Positions 23,481 through 33,614 of a DNA stretch of 64,000 nucleotides are shown here, one piece after another; position 1 is the stretch's first letter; every line of letters starts with the position of its first letter. The DNA comes from Cordia subcordata (taxonomy: Eukaryota > Streptophyta > Magnoliopsida > Boraginales > Cordiaceae), in NCBI GenBank assembly GCA_028554755.1, contig JAPTOF010000015.1, positions 14,788,501 through 14,852,500 on the forward strand. The letters run 5' to 3'. A program made the position numbers and the translations under genes. The notes beneath the pieces are model-generated. The model worked only from the letters and a program-made list of their open reading frames with translations. It did not search any database and was not told the origin of the DNA.

Positions 23481-25516
23481 CGTGCTTTTACATTCGTGCC
23501 GAATGCAATACTTTTTAATTGTATACAAAAATTTTTTATGGGTTTATTTATTTATAGAAGATGGATTTAGGCATGAATATCTTGTATTTTGCATGTTTTT
23601 TGAATAGTAAACGTAAAGATTATTTGGATTTAATCTTTTTAATAGTAGACATAAAAATTTACTCGATTTTAATATTTCGAAATTCACAATTGAATATTAT
23701 TTTAAATATTAACTAATTGGAAATTAAATTTCTATATTAAAACTAATAATATATGTGCTAATGAATAAGATAACAATTACAATGAAATAATACAAGAAAA
23801 AACTTTTAAAAATTATAAAATTTCTAATAAAAAGTAAAAAAAAATACCTTATCACATTTTTAAAAGAATATTTTTGGCAGTAGACAGCTTGATGTCCAAT
23901 TTTCGGTAATGGACAACCTATTATTCACTTTCATAGGTTAAAGAATGGGTTATAAGACATCATGAGAACAAGAAGGACATCAATCAGTAGTTGTAATAGA
24001 TATCAAAATGCACAGGCACACAATAATCGATTATAAGGCAAAGATGGCTAAAATGATATATATAAGAACGGGGTTGGAGTTCAAAAGAATCAAGGCTTTA
24101 CAAGATACTCATGTGTAATAAGTGATTAAGATGAGAGTCAAAGGTTCAAGCAATAAAAGGTATCAGTGTTCACTTAAGTGATGAAGAAAGACGAGAGAAG
24201 AACCAAATAGCAAAATCCAACAAGAGATGGAGGTAAGGTGACAACTCCAATATTAAAAAAGGATAGTGAAACAAGACTTGTTTCTTGATAATGAAGGATA
24301 TAGGGTTATAATGATCTCTTCACAAAATCTAATGAACACAATATAGTGCACTTTAAACTTGACGTGAAGCAATAAAAAATTAAAGACGCAATTGGGGTTG
24401 AGGTATTTAAACAAGAATGTATTATGAAAAGATGGTACATGCACAAAGGAATATGGAGACAACAATGCTCCATATTAGAGATTAATCAACAAAAAGTATG
24501 CCATTCACAAAATAAAGTTGGAAAAACATTATTTACTCAATGATAGAAGCAACAGTAACTAGCTTAGTGAATAAAGGATTGGCAATTGGATGGAATCTCA
24601 ATACGATGATAATCAAAGAATTTATAAAGCAAGGATAGGGAAGCATTTGATAGAACACTTAATGTGTAGTCAACACAAGTGGTATATTTTCAGAGGAATG
24701 TAAAGTTTTCAACTCTTTACATCTATGAGATTCAACACATAATATACCACCAAGCCAAATGAGTGAATATCAACAACAATCTCCCAATAAAGTTAACGAG
24801 AGATAACTCAACAATAAGGGATTTCCATGATAAACATTTAGGGGTTAAACATCATGGAGAAGACACTAGGAAGACTTTAGAAGCCCCACTCACAAGATAG
24901 GCAAACAAATGCTAAAAAAACCATAATGATAGATTGCAACGATGAATAATGAATAGTATCATGAACAGTACAATAATCAATTATTTTATTCAATAGAAAG
25001 AACTCATATTTATAAATTCAAGAGAGAACGAAGAGCTCTAAAGAAAAAAGCAATTTTTCTTATCTCAAGAAAGAAAGAAATAATCAATGAAAAACCCCAA
25101 CTTACCTCCTGTCCAGCATTATAATCAAACACTTATCATCTTCTCTAAGGAGTAAGTCACAAAGCCAACTTGGGGCTACCACAATCATGCACACTATAAT
25201 CCATCAATTTACACTTTCTAAACAATATCCAACAACACCTATAATTTATGACTCTATCTCTCTTGATAACAATTGCTTCTTTCTAGTAATAACTCCCAAG
25301 TTACCATAATACTAAAGATTAAGTTTAAACTAAGGTGTGGGAACATGATGTGCGCAGTTAATATAAGCCAAGTACTGAAACGAAAAGCACATAGAAACTG
25401 AGTTGATCTATTATCGTATATGCTAGAAATATATGTATACACATAGTCACATATCGCCAACACTTATTATGACAATAACCATTTTAAGCTTAACAAGTAA
25501 AGGTGTGTAATAACAA
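23481..25516. other. Intergenic, nothing recognised
   Basis: AT-rich. From about 23880 to 25100 the text is purine-rich and looks like decayed repeat, but no domain, LTR pair or TIR could be assigned. Confidence 0.5.
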
Positions 25517-25536
25517 ATATATATATATATATATAT
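25517..25536. repeat. (AT)10 microsatellite
   Basis: Perfect AT run in intergenic DNA. Confidence 0.95.
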
Positions 25537-25787
25537 TCACTTTTCTAGAAGTAGACAAGCCAAAGTTAGGTCTTCTCTAGTTATATGACATTCATTCTTG
25601 AAATACTACTCTGTATATGTATAGTTTTGTTAAATATAAGTTAACAAAATGACTAGAATAAGTTACGATATAACTTTATCATCTTTGGTGTGCTATAACT
25701 AGAAGGACTAAGATGGCAATTGGTATGACTAAATAGATTTGCACAAGAATGAAATGAGCTTGTAAAATAGACTCGGAAATAGAATTA

Positions 25788-26090
25788 CTATGTTTGGTAT
25801 GCTTTTGAAATGACAATGGGAGTGGATGTATTAATTCTAAATCCATGTCCAGTAGTTGATATTCTAAAACAGCATTGGAAATGAGTTACATAAAATGATA
25901 GAAGTAACCTTATGTTATTATATGCATGTTAATAATAATAACAATAATAACAACAACAACAACAATAATAACAATAACAATAATAACACTAATAATCACC
26001 ATAATAATAATAATGATGATGATTCTGATGATAATGTGTGCAAAAGGATAATTTTGTAATCTGTTAATTTATGAAGGGATTTATTAGTTA
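25788..26090. repeat. AAT/AAC/ATG compound microsatellite within a MITE-like relic
   Basis: A TTTGGTATGCTTTTGAAATG start is followed by an interrupted AAT/AAC trinucleotide run at 25926-26033 turning into ATG units. Then comes a tail (caaaggata...taatttatgaaggg) that recurs after the second AAT tract at 29450-29485. The shared flank argues that both belong to one repeat family. Confidence 0.45.
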
Positions 26091-26699
26091 TCTCTACTAA
26101 ATTAAAAAGAATCACTTTTCTCTGCATTCATTTTCATCCTCTTCTCTTCTTTCCCTTTCTCTTCACCTAACACATTTCTCTTTTAATTCCAAATTTCTCT
26201 CTCTTTTTTTGTCTCATCCTCACACAACCTGTGTTACCCACAAACAATTAGCACTGCTTGTTGCATTGCCAAGATAGTTAGAGGAGATATTTTCATCATC
26301 AGAGAAGGAAACAATACGAAATCATAAGGTTTGTGAACTGATTTACGCTTGTAATCTTGTTCAGGAGTTGGTAATTTATTTGTTTATTGAAGAAAAGGAT
26401 AATTTGAGTTATCTCATGTTATCAATTTCTTTTCCCTTTATAACAAGGGACCCATATTGCTTTGCCTTCATTTGCCTTTAGAACAAGGTGTTAGCTTATT
26501 TGGAATTTTGTAATGCATTGGTCAAAGTTCATGTTTTAAGTAATTTCTTGGGAATTAAGGCTTTAGAAAATGAAGGATGTGAAGATTAAGTAAAATTAAA
26601 TTAGGGTCTAATAACATGTTGGTGGTTCTTTTATATGCTATGCTTGTGAATATATGTATTGAAACATGTGTTCCTAATTTCTTTTTATATCATAATGTA

Positions 26700-27884
26700 G
26701 CACCATTTAGAAGAAGTGACACAAACACACCATGAGCAGGTATTAGCTGCAACAATACTATTGGTGGAGCATTTTGCTATTGTGTTTGGACAAAAGGCGA
26801 GCTACTCAAAAGGTGTTGGAACAAAAGGAGTCTCACAACAAATGATTGAAAGGCAACATATTTTAGCCCATGCTGAGGCTATAGAGAAATGAGCAGAGGA
26901 ACTTCGTGGTAAGGTCTAAATATTTAGAGAGATGGCAAAAAAATAAAACGAAGTCAATATCCAGGTAAAGTCCCGAATAGATTCTCAAGAAGAGAGGCTT
27001 AAACGTCAATATAAAGAACTTGAATATTAGTGAATATCATTGAACTCTCAAAATGAAATGGAGCAAGTAAATTTGCAAAAGGAGTTACATCATCACCTGA
27101 AAATTCTTGTTCTAGCGCTCTGTAGCGATGACTCCTCTGAAGATCTCCCATCTTCTTTCAAGAATCAAAAGGCTTATTAATGTTTTATTTTCATAGTATA
27201 AGGGTTCGTATTGCTTTAAGTTTTGAACTTTTGGATTTATGTTTATTATTGTGACGTTGAATTTTATTTATTGTGCCACGAATCTTTCTACCAAGCTTGA
27301 TATGTCTACTTTATTTCTTTTATATTTATTTATTAATTCTATTAAAAATTAATTTCTCACTAACCTAACAAATTTAATGACAATATTAGTGTCATAATAA
27401 CACAATAGATTTAAATAAAAATTATAATAAAAGTTAATTAAATTGTGTCGATATTAGTGTCTCGATATTAGTGTCAAATAGTATGAGTAGATTTTGTTAT
27501 GATATTATCATCACTATAATTATTATTAAGTAATAACAATATCATGTGTTACAAATACTGTAACAATACAGTGACAAGCGTTCGTCACAACAAATAAGCT
27601 ACTTAGTGACAATCATATTGTCACTATATTTTAATTGTTTTAGTGACTAAATTGGAGTCACAATTGAAAAAAATGATTGTGACAACAATTTGACAGACAA
27701 TAAAAGTGGCGTTACTATTCTTCACTTTAAATGTTATTCTAGTGACAAAAAAAAATCACTAATACCATTAGTGACTTGAATATATGTGACGGCTAGTGAT
27801 GACTGCCACTAAAAATATTACTGACAAAATATCAATATTTAGTGAAAAATTTGAGTGTAACAAAATATCTAATTTCTTGTAGTA
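26700..27884 (+). mobile_element. 3' relic of a CACTA (En/Spm-like) transposon
   Basis: After an acceptor (cataatgtag) a frame with stops reads HHLEEVTQTHHEQ...LVEHFAIVFGQ, then KGVGTKGVSQQMIE and a helical E/K/R/Q-rich tail to about 27178. This resembles the C-terminal part of plant En/Spm-type transposase-associated proteins. The region 27350-27840 is packed with GTGAC/GTCAC and AGTGAC motifs in both orientations, like CACTA subterminal repeats. The element ends with TTTCTTGTAGTA at 27873-27884; its reverse complement TACTACAAGAAA differs from the canonical CACTA terminus by one base. I found no left terminus, so it appears truncated or too decayed. Confidence 0.6.
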
Positions 27885-27885
27885 T

Positions 27886-28330
27886 AATTACATCAAAATA
27901 TAAGGGTCAAAATTCTAATTTTTACAGATATCTTTGTTAATATTATTGTTTCTAAAGCGAGAACTAAAAAAACTGAGCTCCATCCTAATGTCTACTTTAG
28001 CCTTAAAAAATGAGTTCGCTAAAAAAAATTAAGCTCCAAAAGATTGCCTCAAAAATATGATTTGATTTGTTGGGTATCCTTTTTGGCAACAATGTAGCTG
28101 TCGAGAATGATTCTTTGAATAGTGCCATTGTGTAATGACCAGCAACTTGTGCTAATTGTAATGCAAACAGAACATCATGATTAATTGTCCCAAAATATCA
28201 AAATAGGTCTTTCTAATATAGCAAAGGCATAAGCAATCCTATTCTAGCAAAAGCATAATGTAATTAGTATCATAAGCCTAAGCATCAAATAACTTTGGCT
28301 ACATCACCAATTACATCTATAACATTATAA
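27886..28330. repeat. Dispersed repeat copy 1 (pair with 29888-30330)
   Basis: Shares long stretches with 29888-30330, for example tataagggtcaaa, tgtctacttta, agtgccattgtg and tttctaatatagcaaag-like text. It is more diverged than copy 2 in the exon-like part. It begins one base after the CACTA terminus. Confidence 0.75.
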
Positions 28331-29260
28331 TATTTTTACAAAATGGAAGCACTACACTTTCTCGCCTCTTTGCCTGTCATGTTTATCATGCAGTGAGTGG
28401 TCTACACAAGCTATACTACACTTATCATAGTTATCTGTCAGATTGATCACATGTTATTGCATTGTTGCCAAGTTTCTATTGATCCACACATTATTTAGCT
28501 TTTAACCTAGAACGCTCTGACCCCATTTATAGGTGGCATTGTGTTTTAACTGCATATGTGTGTTTGATATATAATGCTAACTCCATAGGCTTTTTGGAAA
28601 AGTATCACGTGTTGCTTTGCTTTGGCACATTCGCACTGTGACAACTGTATGCTGTTTATGGTGTCAAGAGATGTAAATGGGCATGTGTTATTCAGAACAC
28701 GTTTGCCTGCCATCTATGGGCTTCTGCTGTTTACTAACAACATGAACCCACTACTTGCACCCTATGTTTTGTATCAACCAAGTTGCAAATATAGGGCGCT
28801 CTTATTTCTCTTCTAGGCCATAAATGTTTGGTAACGCAAAACAACCACACACAAAAATGTTTCGCTAACTCTTCAGTATACTGACATGCAATTGTAAACA
28901 AACCAATAGTCGGTAATTGGGAGGTGAAGCTTCTTATTCTTACTTTTCACGTGTATTACTTTTTTCTTATTATTTTTCTCTCTTCAGTATTTCTTCTCTA
29001 TCCACTTCAATTTATACCATTTTTTTTCATATATATCTCATATGCATCTTTTCTTTTTTTCTTTTTCATGTGTCAACATCTACTGTAAGTAATTGAATGA
29101 AGTTCCCAAAACTTGTGATTTACTATTATCTGCCACTTGAATGTTGGTCTCTAAACTGGGATGATCTCTTCCATTCTTGTGGATATCTTCAATTATTCTT
29201 CTAGAAACGGGTCTAGCATCAAATATATATAAATAAAATATTAATAAAAATAATACAAGA
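28331..29260. other. Intergenic, nothing recognised
   Basis: AT-rich. One short open frame (28622-28816) has no recognisable domain. Confidence 0.5.
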
Positions 29261-29263
29261 AAA

Positions 29264-29440
29264 AAATAAAAAATAGTAATAACAGTAATAATGACAATAA
29301 TAATAACAACAACAACAACAATGGTAATAATAATAACAACAACAATAAAAGTAACAACAATAACAATAGTAATAACAATAATAATCATTATTACAACAAC
29401 AATAATAACAAAAATAATAATCATCATCATCATGGTGACA
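29264..29440. repeat. AAT/AAC-rich microsatellite tract
   Basis: Interrupted (AAT)n/(AAC)n run ending in ATC repeats, followed by the same tail as the 25.9-26.1 kb tract. MITE-like text continues to about 29705. Confidence 0.85.
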
Positions 29441-29887
29441 ATGTAGACAAAGGATTTATAAAATGCTAATTTATGAAGGGGTATATTACTCAATTATAAA
29501 AAAATTCCTATTATTATAAACATGGGGATGACCCATTCTCATTTATTTTGAGAGGAGTGGTTATTCCAATAGTCAAGGGCATAGGATTGTCTGAGGAATG
29601 GGATTTCTGATCTCATTATATTATACTGATAACTATAATTAAAATCTTATCAAGAATGTCATTTCATTCCTTATTCATTAATGAATACCAATCATTACCT
29701 GAGTGTCTCCATAAACCAATATCCAAGGACTAGAAGAAAAAAGACATAAACAAATGAACTAAGCTTTGACTTAGCTATTTTCTTTGGCCAAGCAAGCAAA
29801 AAAAAAAAAAAAAAGACTTTTATTAAAAATTATAGAACGTAAAAGAAAAATAGAATAGATAGCAAAGGACTAACAAATATACAATGC

Positions 29888-30330
29888 CAAGTAATTACTT
29901 AAATCAAGATATAAGGGTCAAATTTCTAATCTTTTACATATATCTTTATTAATATGTTGTTTCTAAAGTGAGAACCAAAAAGACTAAACTTCATGCTAAT
30001 GTCTACTTTAGTCTTAAGAAAATGAGTTAGCTACTCACCAAAAAAAACAAAAAGAATCTCAAAAAGATTACCTCGGAAATATGTTCTAGTCTATTGAGTA
30101 CCATTTTTGACAGCAGAGTAGCTCTCAAGAATGATGCATTGAACAGTGCCATTGTGCAACGATCAGTGACATGTGCTAATTGCAATGCAGACAAAACATA
30201 ACATAGCAAAATAGGACTCTCATACAGGAAAAATTGAACACAAACAACATGATTGATTGTATCAAAATATCAAATAGGTTGTTCTAATATAGCAAAGACT
30301 TTGGCTGCATCACCAATTGTATCTAAATCT
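29888..30330. repeat. Dispersed repeat copy 2, with an exon-like segment
   Basis: Partner of 27886-28330. On the minus strand it contains an open, exon-like stretch from about 30185 to 30075 reading LAHVTDRCTMALFNASFLRA and ending GAG at a gtaatc donor. In copy 1 the same place is degraded and the donor is gcaatc. I do not recognise the source gene. Confidence 0.6.
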
Positions 30331-31640
30331 ATAATAAAATCAACTCTTCAATTGTAATGAATACTAGACAGGCTTTGTAGTTTAATCATATCAACTCCAT
30401 TAAGCGGACTACTCTTTGCTTTTCACATATCTAATAGCTAATGCTCCTCTCCATGTCTGCAAAAAGAAGTAACTAATCAATTTGAAGTAAAAACATTTTA
30501 ATATTAACTGTTAAATGGTCTATTTACCATTTTTTTTACATGATAAGATCGAAGATTATTCAAAAAATTTAATCAAAATCCTAGAAAATTGTTGCTAGCC
30601 ATTCTTATAAGATAAAAATAAAGTATTTGAAAAAAACGTGAGAAAAAAAATCAACTCATCCTTGACATCTCATGAAAAATTTCTTTGGCCATTTAGTTTT
30701 CATAGAAAAAATCGTTCATTCTTAAATTGGCTAAGGAATATGAACCTATAATGCATATTAACTAAAATGCAGAATAAAATAGTTCATTAGAAAGAGAAAA
30801 GAGAAAGTAAAATACAAAGACATTCTATTAGTATTATTGAAATACAAAATCCTTTTAAGTTTTGATTTAAAATAATAATTGAGAGATTTTAACATATTAT
30901 ACGCTGTCGATAATTAAGACATACGATTAAAAGTATAATGAGCTATAGATATTAATAATATGTCAAATCTTTGAAAACAAATCTAATTAAACTATCGCAA
31001 ATTATATCATGCACCTGCAGGAACACAGAGCATGATATACCAGACTATTTGTTTAGTATTCATAAGTTGTTTGTTCAATAAAATTCATAGAATACAGACC
31101 ATTTTTGTTTAGTACTGATAAGTTGTTTGTTCAATATATTCACAATCAAAGGTAAACGTTACACCTGTGACTTCATGATATAAGCACCGTGCACTTGTGA
31201 GTTTACAATATAAGTTCTCCCAAACTATTTGCGGTATCCTCCCATCTCCTTGTACTAAAGAGCCTAAAAAAGGCTTGAAGCCCTAAAGCCCAAAAAAAGC
31301 TTGAAGCCCAACTCCCCGAGTGTTTGAGTTTGACCATTAAAAAATATTTGATCTATGTCTCCCTAAACCCTTCTTCAAAAAGCCCTCTGCTCCTCACATT
31401 CACACAAACATGAAACACCCCTATATCATCATATATATCTTGAGTTAAATAAAAAAAATTTGTTATAAAAGAAAAAATTAATAACCAAAATATCAAACTT
31501 TACAAATTAACACAAAGGCCTTTGTGATTTATAACACTCACCACTTAACATTTCCTCACTTTCCCTGAAAAAAATAAAAGAAGAAGAAAAACACATTCGC
31601 CCGTTGCTTCCTCCCACTCTCCAACTAGTTTTCTCTCTCT
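30331..31640. other. Intergenic, nothing recognised
   Basis: AT-rich sequence leading into the ERG promoter repeat array. A short repeat of GGCTTGAAGCCC-like text occurs at about 31265-31310. Confidence 0.5.
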
Positions 31641-32345
31641 CTTGTAAGTGTGAGTGTGTGTGTATGTGTGTGTGTGTGTGTGTATATATATGAGTGTGTG
31701 TGTGTGTATATATATGAGTGTGTGTGTGTGTTATGTGTATATAATGCTCCTGTTAGTATTTCTGCCTGTTTACAGCAATTTAGCTTGTTTTATGTGAACT
31801 TGCAATCGATGATTTTGACCCCAATGTTCCATTCTATTAGGCCAGACTTGGCTATGCTATTGTGTTATACAGAAATTCTCACCACCAAAATTAACAGTTC
31901 ATAACAAACTTAATCAATCCACATTACATTTTTTTAAAAAAAAAAAAGGTTAAAAGCTTCAGGAGTCGTGTCTTGAAAACACATTTTCAGAATTTGTCTT
32001 CAAGACACTATTTCCAGGTGTGCCTTGATTATCTTGCACATCAGGTCATGTATCTAATGTAGCAGTCAAAATTCATGTGTTCAAGATAAGATTTTATACC
32101 CAGGTGGGTATTTTCTCCTTTTCTTTCAAAAGTTGAGTAATTTGTATTAGATTTGTAAATGTGGTCGGTTTGGTCCATTATCTCAAGTCAAAAATCCCAA
32201 TTTCCTAAGACACACACATACTAGTATTTATTTATATAAATATATGTATGTATGTGTTTGTGTGTGTATATATATATATATATATATCATATTTGTGGAG
32301 TTTATTGATAGATTGTTTTCTCTGTAAAAAGAAAAAAGCTTTGAA
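31640..32345 (+). repeat. ERG-promoter repeat, unit 1
   Basis: Contains the shared landmarks in order: TG/TA microsatellite, TGCTCCTGTTAGTATTT, TTGACCCC.ATGTTCCATTC, poly-A with GGTTAAAAGCTTCAGG, TTCAAGACACTATTTCCAGG, GTGGTCGGTTTGGTC and a CA/TA/TG microsatellite. It ends in TTTTCTCTGTAAAAAG directly before an ERG start codon. Confidence 0.85.
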
Positions 32346-32434
32346 ATGAAAGCACTAAGAGCTGTGAGGTCATTGAGCTCGGCACTAGCATTAGCAAAAC
32401 CCTAACGTAATAACCACTTCAATTCAACCATTTG
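32346..32434 (+). pseudogene. ERG exon 1 fragment A
   Basis: Begins ATGAAAGCACTAAGAGCTGT and matches the first about 88 nt of ERG exon 1 (MKALRAVRSLSSALALAKP), then breaks into the next promoter repeat. It has an in-frame TAA where the full copy has CAG. Only part of the mitochondrial presequence would be encoded. Confidence 0.9.
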
Positions 32435-33193
32435 TTGTGAACAGTTCATAACAAACTTAATCAATCCACATTACATTTTTTTAAAAAAAAAAGGTTAAAA
32501 GCTTTAGGAGTCGTGTCCTAAAAACACGTTTTTAGAATTTGTCTTCAAGACACTATTTCCAGGTGTGTCTTGATTATCTTGCACATCAGGTCCTGTATCT
32601 AATGTAGCAGTCAAAATTCATGTGTCCGAGAAAAGATTTTTGTCCTAAGTGGGTATTTCTTCTTTTCTTTCAAAAGTCGTGTAATTTGTATTAGATTTGT
32701 AAATGTGGTCGGTTTGGTCATTATCTCTACAGTAATTTAGATTGTTTTATGTGAACTTGCAATCGATGATTTTGACCCAAATGTTCCATTCTATTAGGAC
32801 AGACTTGGCTATGCTATTGTGTTATACAGAAATTCTCACCACCAAAATGAACAGTTCATAACAAACTTAATCAATCTACATTACATTTTTTCTAAAAAAG
32901 AAAAAAGGTCAAACGCTTGAGGAGTCGTGTCCTGAAGACGCGTTTTCAGAATTTGTCTTCAAGACACTATTTCTAGGTCTGTCTTGATTATCTCGCACAT
33001 CAGGTCATGTATATGATGTAGTAGTCAAAATTCATGTGTTTAGGATAAGATTTTTGACCTAGGTGAGTATTTTTTTCTTTTCTCTCAAAAGTTGGGTAAT
33101 TTGGTATTAGATTTGTAAATGTGGTCGGTTTAGTCATTATGTCTAGAGCAAGTCAAAAATCCCAATTTCCTAACACACACACACTAGCATTCT

Positions 33194-33234
<41 letters not shown>

Positions 33235-33294
33235 TCTTTGTGGAGTTTGTTTATTGATAGATTGTTTTCTCTGTAAAAAGGAAAAAGCTTTGAA
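32435..33294 (+). repeat. ERG-promoter repeats, units 2 (truncated) and 3
   Basis: Unit 2 starts internally at gaacagttcataacaaac and runs to about 32727. Unit 3 follows to the ERG start codon at 33295 and carries an (AT)n run at about 33198-33231. Both have the TTCAAGACACTATTT and GTGGTCGGTTT landmarks. Confidence 0.85.
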
Positions 33295-33614
33295 ATGAAA
33301 GCACTGAGAGCTGTGAGGTCATTGAGCGCAGCACTAGCATTAGCAAAACCCAAGCGTAATAACCACTTCAATTCAACCATTTGGAAGCGTTTCTACGGTG
33401 CCCAACCTCAACAGGAAGACGACCACCAAGCAAGCACTTCAATTTCATTTTCAGAAGATGATGTTGACAGCTTTGACAGCTCTCAATTCGAAATGGACGC
33501 TAATCATCTCACCGGTGGTTTTGAGGCTGAAAAAATAACAACTTGGAATGAAAAGTATAGGGAGAGAGTCAAGAGTAAAGTTTTTGGAGAAGAGACTAAA
33601 ACATCGACAATTTT
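33295..33614 (+). pseudogene. ERG exon 1 fragment B, fused to CNOT11 intron sequence
   Basis: Starts MKALRAVRSLSAALALAKP and follows ERG exon 1 with few differences to the text gacaatttt, where it switches to sequence matching CNOT11 intron 3 (compare 57755 onward). The switch point AATTTT (33609-33614) is present in both parents. The chimeric frame stays open to 33693 (132 codons): a presequence and acidic region from ERG plus about 27 novel residues. The GTPase domain is absent. Confidence 0.9.

Noticed and set aside
29080..29493. 137-residue minus-strand ORF rich in Ile, Val and Thr
   Set aside because: It is the translation of the AAT/AAC microsatellite; no membrane protein or domain is supported.
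31650..31904. Plus-strand ORF starting with Cys-Val repeats
   Set aside because: Produced by the TG/TA microsatellite in promoter unit 1; no family resemblance.
31640..33294. Regularly spaced repeats considered as a CRISPR-like array
   Set aside because: Units are about 570 bp promoter copies in plant DNA; no short repeat/spacer structure exists.
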